From Acidobacteria bacterium Ga0077551 (lineage in GTDB: Bacteria; Pseudomonadota; Alphaproteobacteria; Caulobacterales; Hyphomonadaceae): DNA of 64,000 nt. The first letter of the stretch is position 1. The number at the start of each line of letters is the position of its first letter. Positions 62,901-64,000 of the stretch are shown in pieces. Below the pieces are notes generated by a model, which worked only from the letters and a program-made list of their open reading frames with translations, was not told the origin of the DNA and searched no databases. Both the position numbers and the translations under genes were made by a program. The stretch lies in contig LNFC01000023.1 of assembly GCA_001464545.1 (NCBI GenBank), positions 182,082 through 246,081 of the forward strand. Reading direction: 5' to 3'.

Positions 62901-64000
62901 ATGGCCGACACGATTGTGCATTCCGAAGCCGACGAGCGCCAGATGCTCGAAGCGATCTCGAAGTGGATCAAGACGAAGGTCGCGCCCGTCGCGCTGAAGC
63001 TTGAGCATGACAATGAATGGCCGGCCGACCTCGTCGCCGACATGACGGAGCTCGGCCTGTTCGGCGCGCTGGTGCATCCGGACTATGGCGGGCTTGGGCT
63101 TTCGGCGACGACGTACACGCGCATCGTCTCGCTGATCTCCGAGGAGTGGATGAGCCTGACGGGCATCTTCAACACCCACATGATGATGGCGATCATCGTG
63201 CAGAAGTTTGGTACCGACGCGCAGAAATCCTACTGGCTGCCGAAGTTTGCCAGCGGCGAGATGCGCGGCGGACTCGGCCTGACGGAGCCGGATGCCGGGA
63301 GCGACCTTCAAGGTATCCGTACAGTCGCCAAACGCTCCGGCGACAAATACATCGTGAACGGAACAAAGACGTGGATATCGAACGCCATCGAGGGCCACTG
63401 TGTCGCGCTGCTGGTGAAGACCGATCCGGACGCCGTGCCGCGCCACCGGGGCATGTCGATGCTGATCGTGCCGAAGATTGATCCGCAGACGCGGGTGCCG
63501 CTGAAGGGCGTGCGCAATGGCAAGAAGCTCGGCAAGCTCGGCTACAAGGGGATCGATTCCGGCGAGTTCATCTTCGAGGACTATGAGTGTGACGCGAGCC
63601 TCTGCCTCGTCGGCGGCAAGGAGGGTGAGGGCTTCTACATGGCGACCGGCGGGCTCGAGCTGGGCCGGATCAACATTGCCGCGCGGGGCGTCGGCATTGC
63701 GCGGCGGGCGCTGCGGGAATCGGTCGCCTATTCGCAGGTGCGCAAGACGATGGGCAAGCCGATCTGCGAGCATCAGGCGATCCAGCTGAAGCTGGGCGAG
63801 ATGGCGGCGAAGACGCGGGCGGCGGAACTGCTGACCGAGGATGCGGCGCGGGCTTACGATTCCGGCGAGCGGGTCGACATGGAGGCGGGCATGGCGAAGT
63901 GGTTTGCCTCCGAAACGGCGCTGGACGTCGCCACCGAAGCGATGCGCATCCATGGCGGATACGGCTATTCGACCGAGTACGTGCTCGAGCGGCTTTACCG
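62901..64000 (+). CDS. Acyl-CoA dehydrogenase, C-terminus outside window
   Basis: FAD enzyme that makes enoyl-CoA from acyl-CoA. The first 366 residues are visible: MADTIVHSEADERQ start, LGLTEPDAGSDLQGIRT and NGTKTWISNA (substrate/FAD motifs), and HGGYGYSTEYVLERLYR near the window edge, which should contain the catalytic Glu region. The frame runs off the end at 64000. It lies downstream of a CoA-ester lyase and trmO-like gene in one probable transcript. Confidence 0.93.
   Translation, partial: MADTIVHSEADERQMLEAISKWIKTKVAPVALKLEHDNEWPADLVADMTELGLFGALVHPDYGGLGLSATTYTRIVSLISEEWMSLTGIFNTHMMMAIIVQKFGTDAQKSYWLPKFASGEMRGGLGLTEPDAGSDLQGIRTVAKRSGDKYIVNGTKTWISNAIEGHCVALLVKTDPDAVPRHRGMSMLIVPKIDPQTRVPLKGVRNGKKLGKLGYKGIDSGEFIFEDYECDASLCLVGGKEGEGFYMATGGLELGRINIAARGVGIARRALRESVAYSQVRKTMGKPICEHQAIQLKLGEMAAKTRAAELLTEDAARAYDSGERVDMEAGMAKWFASETALDVATEAMRIHGGYGYSTEYVLERLY

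Overview
The window is a GC-rich chromosomal segment with a dense housekeeping gene set. Its gene orders are typical of Alphaproteobacteria: aroK-aroB; miaB-phoH-ybeY-corC-lnt-xre-trmB; rimP-nusA-ylxR-infB-rbfA-truB-rpsO-pnp; fdxA-carD; and a SUV3-type helicase next to an S4 protein. Gene content and style suggest a Caulobacterales/Hyphomonadaceae-like marine bacterium. That placement is inference, since no rRNA is present. No tRNA, CRISPR array, phage or insertion sequence was seen.

Layout. 1-7.3 kb: shikimate pathway (aroK end, aroB), a CorB-type transporter, BolA, a J-domain protein, an NDUFA9-like protein, uppP and gltD. 7.3-12.3 kb: gltB, then a 420-bp non-coding repeat (copy A). 12.3-20.5 kb: a DUF4349 lipoprotein, an acyl-CoA carboxylase beta subunit, an SCP2 protein, a lipase-like hydrolase, an acyl-CoA synthetase, a quinone oxidoreductase, a 104-bp palindromic mosaic repeat (copy 1) and a sodium:alanine symporter. 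20.7-27.6 kb: the miaB to trmB run and a cold-shock gene. 27.6-41.7 kb: the transcription/translation superoperon from rimP to pnp. It is interrupted by two small membrane-protein genes and by a block holding an alcohol dehydrogenase, repeat copy B and a DUF2721 protein. 41.7-48.9 kb: a CAP-domain protein, a flavodoxin-fold reductase, a lipoprotein, an orphan YjhX-type toxin, fabI, fabA, an SH3 protein, a D-2-hydroxyacid dehydrogenase, mosaic repeat copy 2 and a hydrolase. 48.9-55.4 kb: a ThiF-type enzyme, nadD, proA, a TIR-SUMF1 fusion protein, a second acyl-CoA synthetase and a Sel1 protein. 55.6-64 kb: GFA protein, carD, fdxA, TerB-like, S4 protein, SUV3-like helicase, pentapeptide protein, CoA-ester lyase, trmO-like and a truncated acyl-CoA dehydrogenase.

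The genes serve central nitrogen assimilation (gltBD), cell-wall lipid recycling (uppP), lipoprotein maturation (lnt), fatty-acid synthesis (fabA, fabI) and degradation (acyl-CoA enzymes), ribosome and tRNA maturation, and RNA turnover.

The least ordinary signals are non-coding. One is a 420-bp intergenic repeat present twice, with a conserved 31-nt nested hairpin. Another is a roughly 103-bp mosaic element present twice, whose end motif provides the stop codon of flanking genes. A third is a strong terminator hairpin in the rimP-nusA leader. Finally, two very short ORFs with good ribosome-binding sites flank fabI, each followed at once by a hairpin. Among proteins, the TIR/transmembrane/SUMF1 fusion is the most unusual.
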